Shown piece after piece: positions 32,246 to 40,940 of a stretch of 64,000 nucleotides of DNA; the first letter of the stretch is position 1, and the number at the start of each line of letters is the position of its first letter. The position numbers and the translations under genes were made by a program. The notes beneath the pieces were generated by a model. The model ran no database searches, had not been told where the DNA came from, and saw only the letters and a list, made by a program, of their open reading frames with translations. The stretch covers positions 1 to 64,000 of the forward strand of contig QEKJ01000008.1 in the NCBI GenBank assembly GCA_003096535.1, read 5' to 3'. Origin of the DNA: Agathobaculum butyriciproducens. Lineage in GTDB: Bacteria > Bacillota > Clostridia > Oscillospirales > Butyricicoccaceae.

Positions 32246-33394
32246 ATGAAACGATGGCGTTATTTATGTGCAGCCGCGCTGATCGCGGGCAGCATGGCGG
32301 CGGGAGCCGGTGCGGTATCGATACCGAGCACTGCTTTAACACAGTTGCAGCAGCAGTAGCAGGCAGATACTTCCGCAGATTATCTTTCCGCGGACAGCGG
32401 CCAATCCCGCATAGCAGCGTATGCGCTCGTGCCGAAAAAAAATCTGTACAAAATTTCTGCCGACAGCTTGTACGGTATTGCCGATTTGAAAACCGGAAAA
32501 ATGATCGTTCCCGCAGAATATACCACAATCGATGTGCTGTCAGACGGCAGATTTCTGCTGACTCGTTATGAAAACCAGGCTTCTTCGTTCTATTATGCCG
32601 ATGCGAGCGGAACGGTCACACCGATTCAGACGCCGGTCAAAGGCACCTATTTCAGCATGGCAGGCGATGACCGTTTCTTCATCGGTGTCTATGCGAAACG
32701 TCCGCTGACGGCTACAGTACAGCAGTCTGCCGAGCAGTATGATATTCCGTCACTTGTGCTGCTCGACGAAAACATGAAGGTTATCCGCGATGATATCGAC
32801 GGCGCTTGCGGTGCTGTATCCACGCCGCATTTTACGAATGGCCTGATGCCAATTCAGACCGGCAGTACTTTGTGGATTGGTTTCCGAAAAGGAGCAATCG
32901 GCAACGGAACGTACGGTTTGATTGACAAAACCGGCCAGTTTGTCGGCAGTCACGACTTCGACGAGCTCAGCTGGACGGACAGCCGCTACATCGGCAAGCG
33001 CGGCACCGCGCTTTACCAGCTGGACGGCAAAGGCGGTGAAATCCGACTTCCGGCTAACGCTTCGCAGGAAAGCAGCTGGGCCAAGGCGGAACTGGAAGCC
33101 GCTCGGGAACATGATATTTCGCTTTCTTTCTATTATCCCAGGCTGAATATCACGCGCGTGGATTTCTGCAGACTGGCGGTCAAGCTGTATCAAAAGGTGT
33201 AGCTGAATGCCTCCGTGGCTCCGGCAGCGGCCTTTTCCGACTGCGAGAACGAGAGTGTCTGTCTGGCAGCGGCGCTCGGTATTGTAACCGGCTATGATGA
33301 CGGAACATTCCGACCGCGCCAGTCCATCACCCGTCAGAAGGCCGCCCTTATTCTCTATCACACCCCAACCGCAAGCCGCTGTGCGCCGTTCTGA
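32246..33394 (+). pseudogene. secreted WG-like/SLH protein with two amber codons and a truncated 3' end
   Basis: A good ribosome site (GCAGGAGG) and signal peptide (KRWRYLCAAALIAGSMAAGA) open the frame, but codon 38 is TAG (32357-32359) after LQQQ. The frame continues as a well-kept WG-type protein (SLYGIADLKTGKMIVPAEY, NGTYGLIDKTGQFVGSHDFD, YQLDGKGGEIRLPANASQE) to a second TAG at codon 319 (33200-33202). It goes on into one SLH repeat (AALGIVTGYDDGTFRPRQSI) and stops early at 33392-33394, in the second. Both stops are in the same frame, so these are nonsense changes, not frameshifts. With the third SLH repeat missing it should be non-functional. Confidence 0.85.
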
Positions 33395-33434
33395 CGCCCT
33401 TGCGCCCTATCCCTCATCCGCCTGTAAAAGCGCA

Positions 33435-33465
33435 CAAAAAAGCCGCCCGGAAAACCGGGCGGCTT
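33435..33465. terminator. terminator of the large SLH protein gene (bidirectional)
   Basis: AAGCCGCCCGG and CCGGGCGGCTT pair with a four-base loop. On the minus strand a run of Ts follows directly. Confidence 0.9.
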
Positions 33466-33479
33466 GCATTTTTGAGAAA

Positions 33480-36059
33480 TTACTTGAGCTGTACGCGCTC
33501 ACGAATCGAATCGGTTACGGAAAGCTGTACGCTCTGTGCGGAGTAGCCGGTGCACGCCACCTGCGCCACATAGCTGCCGCGCTTGAGGCTGAACGACGCC
33601 GTGCCGTCCGTGCCGGTGGTGATGCTCTTGCCGCCAACCGTGACAACCGCACCGGACAGCGGTGCGCCGTACGCGTTGGTGACAACCAGCTGTACATTCT
33701 CGAGAATCTCGCCGGTCAGCTTGACCGTGCGGCCTGCAGAGATTTTGACCGTCTGCGTAACCGCCGCGGTAAAGCGCGAATGCGTTGCCGTTACAACGTA
33801 TGAGCCGCGCTTGACATAAACAGTTGCCGTGCCGTCCGAGCCGGTGGTCAGCGTCTGCGCTGCCGTGCCGCTCTCCGCGTCCGAAGGCGTGAAGGTGACG
33901 GACGCGCCCGAAATCGGCAGACCGAGATCATCGACTACGGAAGCCGTCAGCGCGTAAGTGGTAACGTAGTTGACACGCAGCGTCGGGCTTTGACCCTTGC
34001 TCATCACAAAAACGAAATCCGCATAGGATGCACCGCTCTTGCCGAATTCCGCAACCGCAGACTTGTTGATCGTGACCTTGCTGCCCTCGATCTTGTACTG
34101 CCAGTTCTCCTCGAGCGTCTTGCCGTTCGAGCGGATATTCTTGAGCTTTGCACCGTCTACCATGTTAAGCGTTACCACCAGATCGGCGTAGCCGCCGGAC
34201 GAGGTGTTCGCGTCAAAATCAACCGTGCCCGGAACCACTTCGTTCACCGGCGCGGTATCTACCACGCTCAGCGAGCAGGTAAAGGACGAACCCTGATTGG
34301 GTACGAATGTAACCGTATAAGTGCCCTTACTCTTCTTGGCAAGCGTCTCCTTGAGCAGACGAATCGTGCCGTTCGTTGCATTATAGGTGTAATCCGTGCC
34401 GCGCTCGAGCATCGTACTGCCGATTTTGACGGAATCCAGACGCGTGCCCGCCGGAAGAACGACGTTTACGGTCTGATCGGCATAGTTTGCGGACTGCTCG
34501 TACTTGTCAAAGGTAATCTGGCTCGGGCTGACTGCGCTCTGTGCCGAGTTGCTGACCGCCAGACCGATGGCTGCCTTGGAGCCGTCCTCAAAGGTCAGTT
34601 CTGCGGTGTAGGTGCCCGCCTTGAGCGTGGACAGATAGGTTTTGTACACGCGAATGCCGTTCTTGTCGCTCAGCAGGTTGTAATCCGTGCCCTGCTTGAG
34701 ATTGGTGCCGTTGACCGAAACACGGGTCAGATCGTTCTTGTCCGCGTTGAAGGTGAACTCGTAGGAGAACGCGATCGCGTCCTTGTTGTTCACGTCGATA
34801 GACAGCGTGGACGGAGAAACCGAAACGCTGGTGGACGCCGCAACGTCCTTGCCGGCAATCTTCGCGGTGACGCCGCTCGCCAGCTCAACGCTGGTCGGCT
34901 GCATGGTCAGTTCACAGCCGTTGGAGTTGAGCACCGCCTTCTGAACCGAGCCGCCGCCGGTGACAGTGGTTCTTCCGTTCGCGGTCAGCGTGCTGATGGA
35001 GGTACTGCCGGTCGTCAGGATGGTGCCGGTCTGCTCATTGGCAACGTCCCAGACAGCTGCATCCAGCGTCAGGCTGACGCTGCTGCCGTTCATTTTAAGA
35101 TCGGAGAAGCCGCCTGCAGTCGCTGCCAGATTGCTCTCGGTCAGCGTTGCAGAGGTTTTTACCTCGGTGGTGCCGATATTGGTGTTGCCGGTCGCAATGA
35201 CCTGCGGGGTCAGTCCGGTCGGGTTGGAGACGACCATCTCGAGTGCGGAAACTCCATCCAGCGTTACATTGCCGCCGCTGACGATGATATCGCCCGCAAC
35301 GGTGACATCCTCAAGCGTTACATTGCCCGCCAGAACGCCCTCGGTGATGTACAGATTGCCCTTGATATCCGCATCGGCCAGCGTGCACGGTACGGAAATC
35401 GTAACGTTTTTGGTATCGCTCTTGAGCGTAGCCTGCGAATACACGTTGCCGTTCTTATTCAGCGAGGTGCCCATATAGCCGTACAGCATTTTGGCGATTT
35501 CGCCTCGGCTGAGCGTGCCCTGCGGCTTAAAGGTACCGTTCGTGTAGCCGTTGATATAACCCTGCTTGACCGCTTCCGCAACGTAGGATTTGCTGTAATC
35601 GCTCAGCTTGGCCCGATCAGAGAACATATCCAGCGCAGACAGGTCAGCCGTCGGCGTGTACTTGTGCAGTCGGCCGAGGATGGTTGCCGCCTGCTCTCGG
35701 GTCAGCGTGCCCTCCGGCGCCATACGGTTGTTGCCGACACCGTTGATATAACCCTGCTTGACCGCAATCTGCACGGTTTCGTAGAAAACATCGCTCGAAT
35801 TGACATCCGAGAAGCTGATATCCGCCTTTTCGGTAAAGCCGAACGCGCGGTTGATATAGCGCATGAACTCCCAGCGCGTTACCTTGTCATCCGGGCCGTA
35901 GTTGCCCGTGCTGGCAGACGGATTGATAATGCCGTTGTCATGCAGCTCGGTAATGTAGGACTTTGCCCAGTGGCCATCAATATCCGAAGCCGCAAAGGCA
36001 GCCGGCACGGTACTGACCAGCAGCGCCGCTGTCAGTACGGCGGAAAGGACTTTTTTCAA
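33480..36059 (-). CDS. SLH surface protein with X2-like and PEGA-like repeats
   Basis: 859 residues. Signal peptide KKVLSAVLTAALLVSTVPAA (cleavage near AFA). Three N-terminal SLH repeats, about 25-200 (DIDGHWAKSYITELHDNGII, AVKQGYINGVGNNRMAPEG, AVKQGYINGYTNGTFKPQG). A beta-helix-like stretch follows, about 215-400 (short turns such as NVTLEDVTVAGDIIVSGG), then three X2-type domains, about 400-690 (each with YxLLSDKNGI, YTYNATNGTIRL or YKIEGSKVTI). Two carboxypeptidase-regulatory-like domains end it, about 690-859 (DLGLPISGASVTFTPSDA, YGAPLSGAVVTVGGKSI, GTASFSLKRGSYVAQV). A TTG start at 36059 fits the GAGGTG ribosome site better than the GTG at 36068. It is an exported, wall-bound protein, possibly an adhesin. 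It is intact, unlike its neighbours. Confidence 0.87.
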   Translation of the reverse strand: MKKVLSAVLTAALLVSTVPAAFAASDIDGHWAKSYITELHDNGIINPSASTGNYGPDDKVTRWEFMRYINRAFGFTEKADISFSDVNSSDVFYETVQIAVKQGYINGVGNNRMAPEGTLTREQAATILGRLHKYTPTADLSALDMFSDRAKLSDYSKSYVAEAVKQGYINGYTNGTFKPQGTLSRGEIAKMLYGYMGTSLNKNGNVYSQATLKSDTKNVTISVPCTLADADIKGNLYITEGVLAGNVTLEDVTVAGDIIVSGGNVTLDGVSALEMVVSNPTGLTPQVIATGNTNIGTTEVKTSATLTESNLAATAGGFSDLKMNGSSVSLTLDAAVWDVANEQTGTILTTGSTSISTLTANGRTTVTGGGSVQKAVLNSNGCELTMQPTSVELASGVTAKIAGKDVAASTSVSVSPSTLSIDVNNKDAIAFSYEFTFNADKNDLTRVSVNGTNLKQGTDYNLLSDKNGIRVYKTYLSTLKAGTYTAELTFEDGSKAAIGLAVSNSAQSAVSPSQITFDKYEQSANYADQTVNVVLPAGTRLDSVKIGSTMLERGTDYTYNATNGTIRLLKETLAKKSKGTYTVTFVPNQGSSFTCSLSVVDTAPVNEVVPGTVDFDANTSSGGYADLVVTLNMVDGAKLKNIRSNGKTLEENWQYKIEGSKVTINKSAVAEFGKSGASYADFVFVMSKGQSPTLRVNYVTTYALTASVVDDLGLPISGASVTFTPSDAESGTAAQTLTTGSDGTATVYVKRGSYVVTATHSRFTAAVTQTVKISAGRTVKLTGEILENVQLVVTNAYGAPLSGAVVTVGGKSITTGTDGTASFSLKRGSYVAQVACTGYSAQSVQLSVTDSIRERVQLK

Positions 36060-36389
36060 AGCTATCACCTCTTATTATAATTTACCTTTATTCTACCATT
36101 CTTTTGTTTATTTGTGTACTGTTATTTTTATCTCGAGACAGGGCTTTTGTCTAAAGAGACGGCCTGCTGCCGGTTTTGGTTTCACATTTTCGCAGAATTT
36201 TCCGGTATTCTCACAGAACGTACAATTTCTGCTCTGCCGTTTTGTATATCATTACTCCGCTTCATGGAATCTTTTCACAAATTCGCGCAAAACCCCTTGC
36301 ATTGACAGCCGGATATTGTATAATTTAGATAGTGGCAATCCGTCGGCTGAAAGCGGCGATGCGCCAACTAACACGATGAGGTGATACCA
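36060..36389. other. divergent intergenic region before the phosphohexomutase gene
   Basis: AT-rich and without a gene. It holds the ribosome site and promoter region of the minus-strand SLH gene and the plus-strand promoter at 36297-36324. Confidence 0.55.
36297..36324 (+). promoter_or_regulatory. phosphohexomutase promoter
   Basis: TTGCAT (36297-36302), 16-bp spacer, perfect TATAAT (36319-36324), 65 bases before the start codon. A TTGACA (36303-36308 overlap) lies too close to the -10 to be used with it. Confidence 0.65.
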
Positions 36390-38117
36390 ATGGATTATAT
36401 GTCGGAATACAAGCGTTGGCTGGATTGCTCTGCCCTCTCTGCGGACGAGCATGCCGAGCTGGCTGCTGTTGCAGATAATCAGGAAGAGATCGAAAGCCGT
36501 TTCTTTGCGCCGCTGTCGTTCGGCACGGCCGGTCTGCGCGGTGTACTGGGCGTCGGCCTCAACCGCATGAACCGCTTTACCGTCGGTCAGGCTGCACAGG
36601 GGCTGGCAAACCTGATCGTATCGAACGGTCAGGCCGCAATGGACCGCGGCGTTGCCATCGCATATGACTCCCGCCATTTCTCGGCCGAGTTCGCCAAGCA
36701 GTCTGCGTGCATCATGGCCGCAAACGGCATCCAGTCGCTGCTGTTCGATGAGCTGCGTCCGACCCCGGAGCTGTCCTTCGCTGTCCGTCACTACGGCTGC
36801 ATCGCAGGCATCAACATCACGGCTTCCCACAACCCGAAGGAGTACAACGGCTACAAGGTTTACTGGGAGGACGGCGCACAGCTTCCTCCGGCCGAGGCAG
36901 ACGTGGTTGCCAGCGAAATGGCAAAGACCGATATCTTCACCGGTGTAAAAACTGCAGACTACGATGAGTCCGTCAAAAACGGTCTGATCCGTATTCTGTC
37001 TAAGGAGACCGACGAAGCTTACCTCGGCGAAGTCATTAAAGTTGCGGTAAATCCGGACTGCGTAAAGCAGGTTGCCGATGAGTTCAAGCTGGTGTACACG
37101 CCGTTCCACGGTGCCGGCTACCGTCTGGTGCCCGAGATCCTGCGCCGTCTGGGCTACAAGCACATTATCTGTGAGCCGGAGCAGATGAAGATCGACGGCG
37201 ACTTCCCGACCGTTAAGAACCCGAATCCGGAGTACAAGGAAGGCTTTACGCTCGCCATCGCGCTGGCAAAGCAGAACGATGTTGATCTGATCATCGGCAC
37301 CGACCCGGACTCCGACCGCACCGGCATCGTCCTCAAGGACAAGTCCGGCGAGTATGTCACCCTGTCCGGCAATCAGGTCGGTGTGCTGCTCACCGATTAT
37401 ATCATCACCGCAAAGAAGCTGACGAACACCATGCCTGCCCATCCGGCGGTGCTCAAATCCATCGTTACCACCGAGATGGCACGCGCGGCGGCTGAAAAGA
37501 ACGGCGTTGCGTGCTTTGATACCTTCACCGGCTTCAAGTTCCTTGCCGAGAAGATCAAGCAGTTCGAGCAGGACGGCTCGCACGAGTACATTTTCGCGTT
37601 TGAGGAATCCTACGGCTACCTGTGCGGCGATTATGCCCGCGACAAGGATGCCGTTACCGCTTCCATGCTGATCGCCGAGATGGCGGCTTACTACCGTACC
37701 CAGGGCAAGACCCTGTACGACGCAATGGAAGAGATGTACGAAAAGTACGGCTACTACTGCGAACAGACCATTTCGATCGTTATGCCGGGTGTTTCCGGCC
37801 TGCAGCGCATGAAGGAGCTCATGCAGGAGCTCCGCGACAAGCCGCTGACCCAGATCGGCACCCACAAGGTCGATTACACCCGCGATTACATGCCGGGCAC
37901 CCGCACCTGCATGGCAGACGGCAAGTCCGAGCCGATGGAGCTTAAGGGTCAGAACGTGATGTACTACGAGCTCGAGGGCGGCACAACCTTTATCATCCGT
38001 CCGTCCGGCACCGAGCCGAAGGTCAAGGTTTACATCATGGCCAAGGGCGAGAACAAGGCCGAGGCCGCAGAAAAGGTCGAGGCTCTGACCGCTGCAGCGA
38101 AGGAAATCGTAAAGTAA
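36390..38117 (+). CDS. pgcA: alpha-phosphohexomutase (phosphoglucomutase/phosphomannomutase)
   Basis: 575 residues, the long form typical of Firmicute PgcA. Metal/phospho-serine loop: INITASHNPKEYNGYK. Sugar and metal sites: IIGTDPDSDRTGIV. Specificity loop: YIFAFEESYGYLCGD. Phosphate-binding loop: FIIRPSGTEPKVKVY. It interconverts glucose-1-P and glucose-6-P (or the mannose forms). The ATG at 36390 has GAGGTGAT just upstream. A terminator follows. Confidence 0.94.
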   Translation: MDYMSEYKRWLDCSALSADEHAELAAVADNQEEIESRFFAPLSFGTAGLRGVLGVGLNRMNRFTVGQAAQGLANLIVSNGQAAMDRGVAIAYDSRHFSAEFAKQSACIMAANGIQSLLFDELRPTPELSFAVRHYGCIAGINITASHNPKEYNGYKVYWEDGAQLPPAEADVVASEMAKTDIFTGVKTADYDESVKNGLIRILSKETDEAYLGEVIKVAVNPDCVKQVADEFKLVYTPFHGAGYRLVPEILRRLGYKHIICEPEQMKIDGDFPTVKNPNPEYKEGFTLAIALAKQNDVDLIIGTDPDSDRTGIVLKDKSGEYVTLSGNQVGVLLTDYIITAKKLTNTMPAHPAVLKSIVTTEMARAAAEKNGVACFDTFTGFKFLAEKIKQFEQDGSHEYIFAFEESYGYLCGDYARDKDAVTASMLIAEMAAYYRTQGKTLYDAMEEMYEKYGYYCEQTISIVMPGVSGLQRMKELMQELRDKPLTQIGTHKVDYTRDYMPGTRTCMADGKSEPMELKGQNVMYYELEGGTTFIIRPSGTEPKVKVYIMAKGENKAEAAEKVEALTAAAKEIVK

Positions 38118-38153
38118 CTGAGGCAACACCGCAGTAAAAATCCAGCAACGCTG

Positions 38154-38187
38154 AATGCAGCCGAATTCCGGTTCGGCTGCATTTTTC
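38154..38187 (+). terminator. phosphohexomutase terminator
   Basis: AATGCAGCCGAA and TTCGGCTGCATT pair around a six-base loop and run into Ts. Confidence 0.9.
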
Positions 38188-38220
38188 CGGAATCACCTTG
38201 ATTACCGAAATTATTATACC

Positions 38221-38456
38221 TTAAGGCAACACCGCACAATTAAAGCGGCGGCTCCTTGTGCAGGCTCCGATCGCACTGCCGCGGTGCTTTGCGGAAATTT
38301 TGTGTCCTGACTTTGGCTTCGGTTCCTTGCGCGAGTTCCGTCCGCGCTGCCGAAGTTTCACGGTAATACATCAAGTATTACCGCAAAACTGTGCCTCGTC
38401 AGTACGCAAAATTTACTCGCAAATCACTCTTGTTCAATTATGCGGTATTGCCTTAA
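38221..38456 (+). repeat. long copy of a MITE-like element
   Basis: A 236-bp element bounded by TTAAGGCAACACCGCACAAT and its imperfect inverse ending TATGCGGTATTGCCTTAA. Its left 21 and right ~43 bases match the 63-bp copy at 23486-23548. A further 13-base end (AGGCAACACCGCA, 38121-38133) lies just upstream in the same orientation. The interior has no ORF. The right end is 21 bases before the start codon of the next gene. Confidence 0.75.
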
Positions 38457-38477
38457 TTATTTTAGGGGAACAAAAAT

Positions 38478-39326
38478 ATGATCAAACGCATTATTTCCTG
38501 TATTGTAAGCACGGTCATCGTGCTCGGTGCCACCATCGCGTATGACCGCACGCCTGCATGCCGCATTGCCGTGATGGAGCAGGTGCCGACACAGCTGGCT
38601 TCCGTTCTGCCGCGTGCTGCCTCCTATGAACTGGAGCTGCGTACGGAGGAAGGCAACCGCAGCTACACGGTCAACTGCCATGACAAGGACGGCAGCACCT
38701 TCCGCTCCTACACCATGCAGACCGTGGAAGGCGAGGAAGAACCGCTCAATTTCACCTACACGGACTACACCTACGACGAAAACGGCAACTGCACGGATGC
38801 TATCACCACCGACAAGACCAACAACTCCACCTCGGAGTATCGCCGCAGCTATGACGACAAAAACCGCGTTCTGCGCACGGAAAACTACGAAGACGGCGAA
38901 CTTTCGGCCTCCTCCGAGACGGTTTACACCGAGGTGGACAACGGTCAGTCCTCTGCCGTCAACACGGTTTACGACGCAGACGGCAACGAGCTGATGGTCG
39001 TCCGCATGGGCATGAACACCAACGGCGACGTGCTGTCCTCCCGCACCTACGAGGGCGAGGACAATATCACCTCCTCCACCGACAACCGCTACGACAGTCA
39101 GGGGCGGCTCATCCAGTCGGTCACCGTAGACGAGAGCGGCGTCGTGTTCGAGGTGCTCACCGTGTACTCGGTGGACGGCAAAACGCAGACCACCCGCTCG
39201 ACCATCGAAGGCGGCACCCTCTCGACCGATACCCGTACCTTTGATGATAACGGCAATCTGGTCTCCATGCACCAGACCGACAGCGACGGCTACGCAAGCG
39301 ATACCACTTATACACAGTTTAAGTGA
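38478..39326 (+). CDS. secreted YD/RHS-repeat-like protein
   Basis: 282 residues. The N-terminus is a signal peptide or anchor (KRIISCIVSTVIVLGATIAY). The rest consists of acidic, threonine-rich repeats resembling YD/RHS half-repeats: YTYDENGNCTDAITTDKTN, YDDKNRVLRTENYEDGEL, VYDADGNELMVVRM, RYDSQGRLIQSVTVDESG and FDDNGNLVSMHQTDSDGYAS. They are spaced ~35 residues apart and probably form a small beta-shell. There is no toxin domain or SLH anchor. The ribosome site is AGGGGA, and the MITE-like element ends just before it, so the native promoter is either displaced or provided by the element. Confidence 0.75.
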   Translation: MIKRIISCIVSTVIVLGATIAYDRTPACRIAVMEQVPTQLASVLPRAASYELELRTEEGNRSYTVNCHDKDGSTFRSYTMQTVEGEEEPLNFTYTDYTYDENGNCTDAITTDKTNNSTSEYRRSYDDKNRVLRTENYEDGELSASSETVYTEVDNGQSSAVNTVYDADGNELMVVRMGMNTNGDVLSSRTYEGEDNITSSTDNRYDSQGRLIQSVTVDESGVVFEVLTVYSVDGKTQTTRSTIEGGTLSTDTRTFDDNGNLVSMHQTDSDGYASDTTYTQFK

Positions 39327-39353
39327 CCTGTCGCGGAACTTTAATCCGCAGTG

Positions 39354-39382
39354 AAAACCACCCGTTCGGGTGGTTTTTCCTT
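39354..39382 (+). terminator. terminator
   Basis: AAAACCACCCG and CGGGTGGTTTTT with a two-base gap, followed by a second T-run. Confidence 0.92.
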
Positions 39383-39474
39383 TTTTTCGGACATACTATT
39401 ATCAGCTATACACCGACCATTTCTCCCTATTTGTCGGTTTTCCGCTAAACTCCTGCAAAATTCCTGTCTGGATA

Positions 39475-39503
39475 TTGCTTTTTCTCGGTCAAACCGCTAT
39501 AAT
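39475..39503 (+). promoter_or_regulatory. trkAH promoter
   Basis: TTGCTT (39475-39480), 17-bp spacer, perfect TATAAT (39498-39503), 67 bases before trkA. Confidence 0.75.
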
Positions 39504-39569
39504 CGCTATATGCGTATCAAGACTGTGTCAACAGAGCACAGCTATAGAGAAATAGATCGGAGGTGCGCT

Positions 39570-40940
39570 ATGCGCATCATTATTGTAGGCTGCGGCAAAG
39601 TCGGCTCGGAGCTGGCGGGACAGCTCAGCGCGGCCGGACACGACCTGACACTGATTGACCTGTCCGAACGCCGTCTGGATGAACTTTCCAACACATACGA
39701 CCTTGCTACAGTAAAGGGCAGCGGCACCAGCTATCACGTTCTGCGTGAAGCCGGCGTGCAGGATACCGACCTGCTAATCGCCGTTACCACCCATGACGAA
39801 ATCAATCTGCTTTCCTGCCTGATCGCTCGTAAAGCATCCGGCTGCCACGCCATTGCGCGTGTGCGCGATCCGGAATATGTATCCGACCTCGGCTTTATCC
39901 GCGATGAGCTGGGTATTTCGATGGTCATCAACCCCGAGCTGTCCACCGCGCGTGTTGTTTCGCGTCTGATCCGCTTCCCGTCGGCCATCCGCGTCAGCAC
40001 GTTTGCCCGCGGACGCATCGAGCTGCTCGACCTCAAAATCCCGCACGAGTCCCGCCTGGACGGTATGGCGGTCTGCGAGGTCAATCCGCTGCTCCGCACG
40101 GACGTGCTGCTGTGTATGGTCCGCCGCGACGGTCAGACCTATATTCCCAAGGGCGACTTCATCCTGCGCGAAAACGACAACATCACGGTTATCATTCCGC
40201 CGCACGAGCAGAGCGAATTTTTCGAGAAGGTCGGTTTGCCGGTCAAGCGCATTTCCTCTGCGATGCTGGTCGGCGGCGGCAAAATCTCGTACTTTCTTGC
40301 GAAAATCCTGCTGAATTCCGGCATTTCAGTCAAGATTATCGAAAACAAACTCGAGCGCTGCGAGGCACTGTCCGAAATGCTCCCGCACGCGACCATCATC
40401 TACGGCGACGGCACCGACCGCAACCTGCTCGATGAGGAGGGGCTGGCAACCTGTGAGGCCTTCGCGGCTCTCACCGGCATGGACGAGGAGAACATCCTGC
40501 TTGCGCTGCACGCCGGCCGTCATTCCCGTGCGAAGCTGTTCACCAAGGTCAACCGTGTGAACTTCGAGGAAGTCATTGCCAGCATGCCGATCGGCAAGGT
40601 GATTCGCCCCAAGCAGACCACCGCCGAGCTGATCAGCCAGTACACCCGCGCGATGCAGAACTCGATGGGCTCCAACGTGGAGACCCTGCATCAGCTGGAC
40701 GGCGCAGAAGCGCTTGAGTTCCGTGTTGCGGCGCACCATCTCACCGGTGTTCCCCTGCAGTATATGCCGATTCGTCCGGATGTTCTGCTGTGCTGCATCA
40801 ACCGCAGAGGCAAGCGTATCATTCCGCGCGGCCACGATGTGCTGCATGAAGGCGATACGGTTATCGTCGTTTCCACCTTCGAGGGCATGAACGACCTTCA
40901 GGATATCTTCCTGCCGACAGCCGGAGGGCGCGAAAAATGA
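39570..40940 (+). CDS. trkA: Trk potassium uptake regulatory subunit TrkA
   Basis: 456 residues in two tandem RCK units, each an NAD-binding RCK_N plus TrkA_C domain. The first has MRIIIVGCGKVGSELAGQL (residues 1-19), LTLIDLSERRLDEL and NPELSTARVVSRLIRFP. The second starts near residue 230 (AMLVGGGKISYFLAKILLNS) and ends with FRVAAHHLTGVPLQYMP and RGHDVLHEGDTVIVVS. It gates TrkH in response to nucleotides. GGAGGTG precedes the ATG, and the end overlaps trkH by four bases. Confidence 0.95.
   Translation: MRIIIVGCGKVGSELAGQLSAAGHDLTLIDLSERRLDELSNTYDLATVKGSGTSYHVLREAGVQDTDLLIAVTTHDEINLLSCLIARKASGCHAIARVRDPEYVSDLGFIRDELGISMVINPELSTARVVSRLIRFPSAIRVSTFARGRIELLDLKIPHESRLDGMAVCEVNPLLRTDVLLCMVRRDGQTYIPKGDFILRENDNITVIIPPHEQSEFFEKVGLPVKRISSAMLVGGGKISYFLAKILLNSGISVKIIENKLERCEALSEMLPHATIIYGDGTDRNLLDEEGLATCEAFAALTGMDEENILLALHAGRHSRAKLFTKVNRVNFEEVIASMPIGKVIRPKQTTAELISQYTRAMQNSMGSNVETLHQLDGAEALEFRVAAHHLTGVPLQYMPIRPDVLLCCINRRGKRIIPRGHDVLHEGDTVIVVSTFEGMNDLQDIFLPTAGGREK

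Noticed and set aside
36252..38129. Long minus-strand frame across the phosphohexomutase gene, and similar ones elsewhere
   Set aside because: Shadow of a strongly biased real gene.
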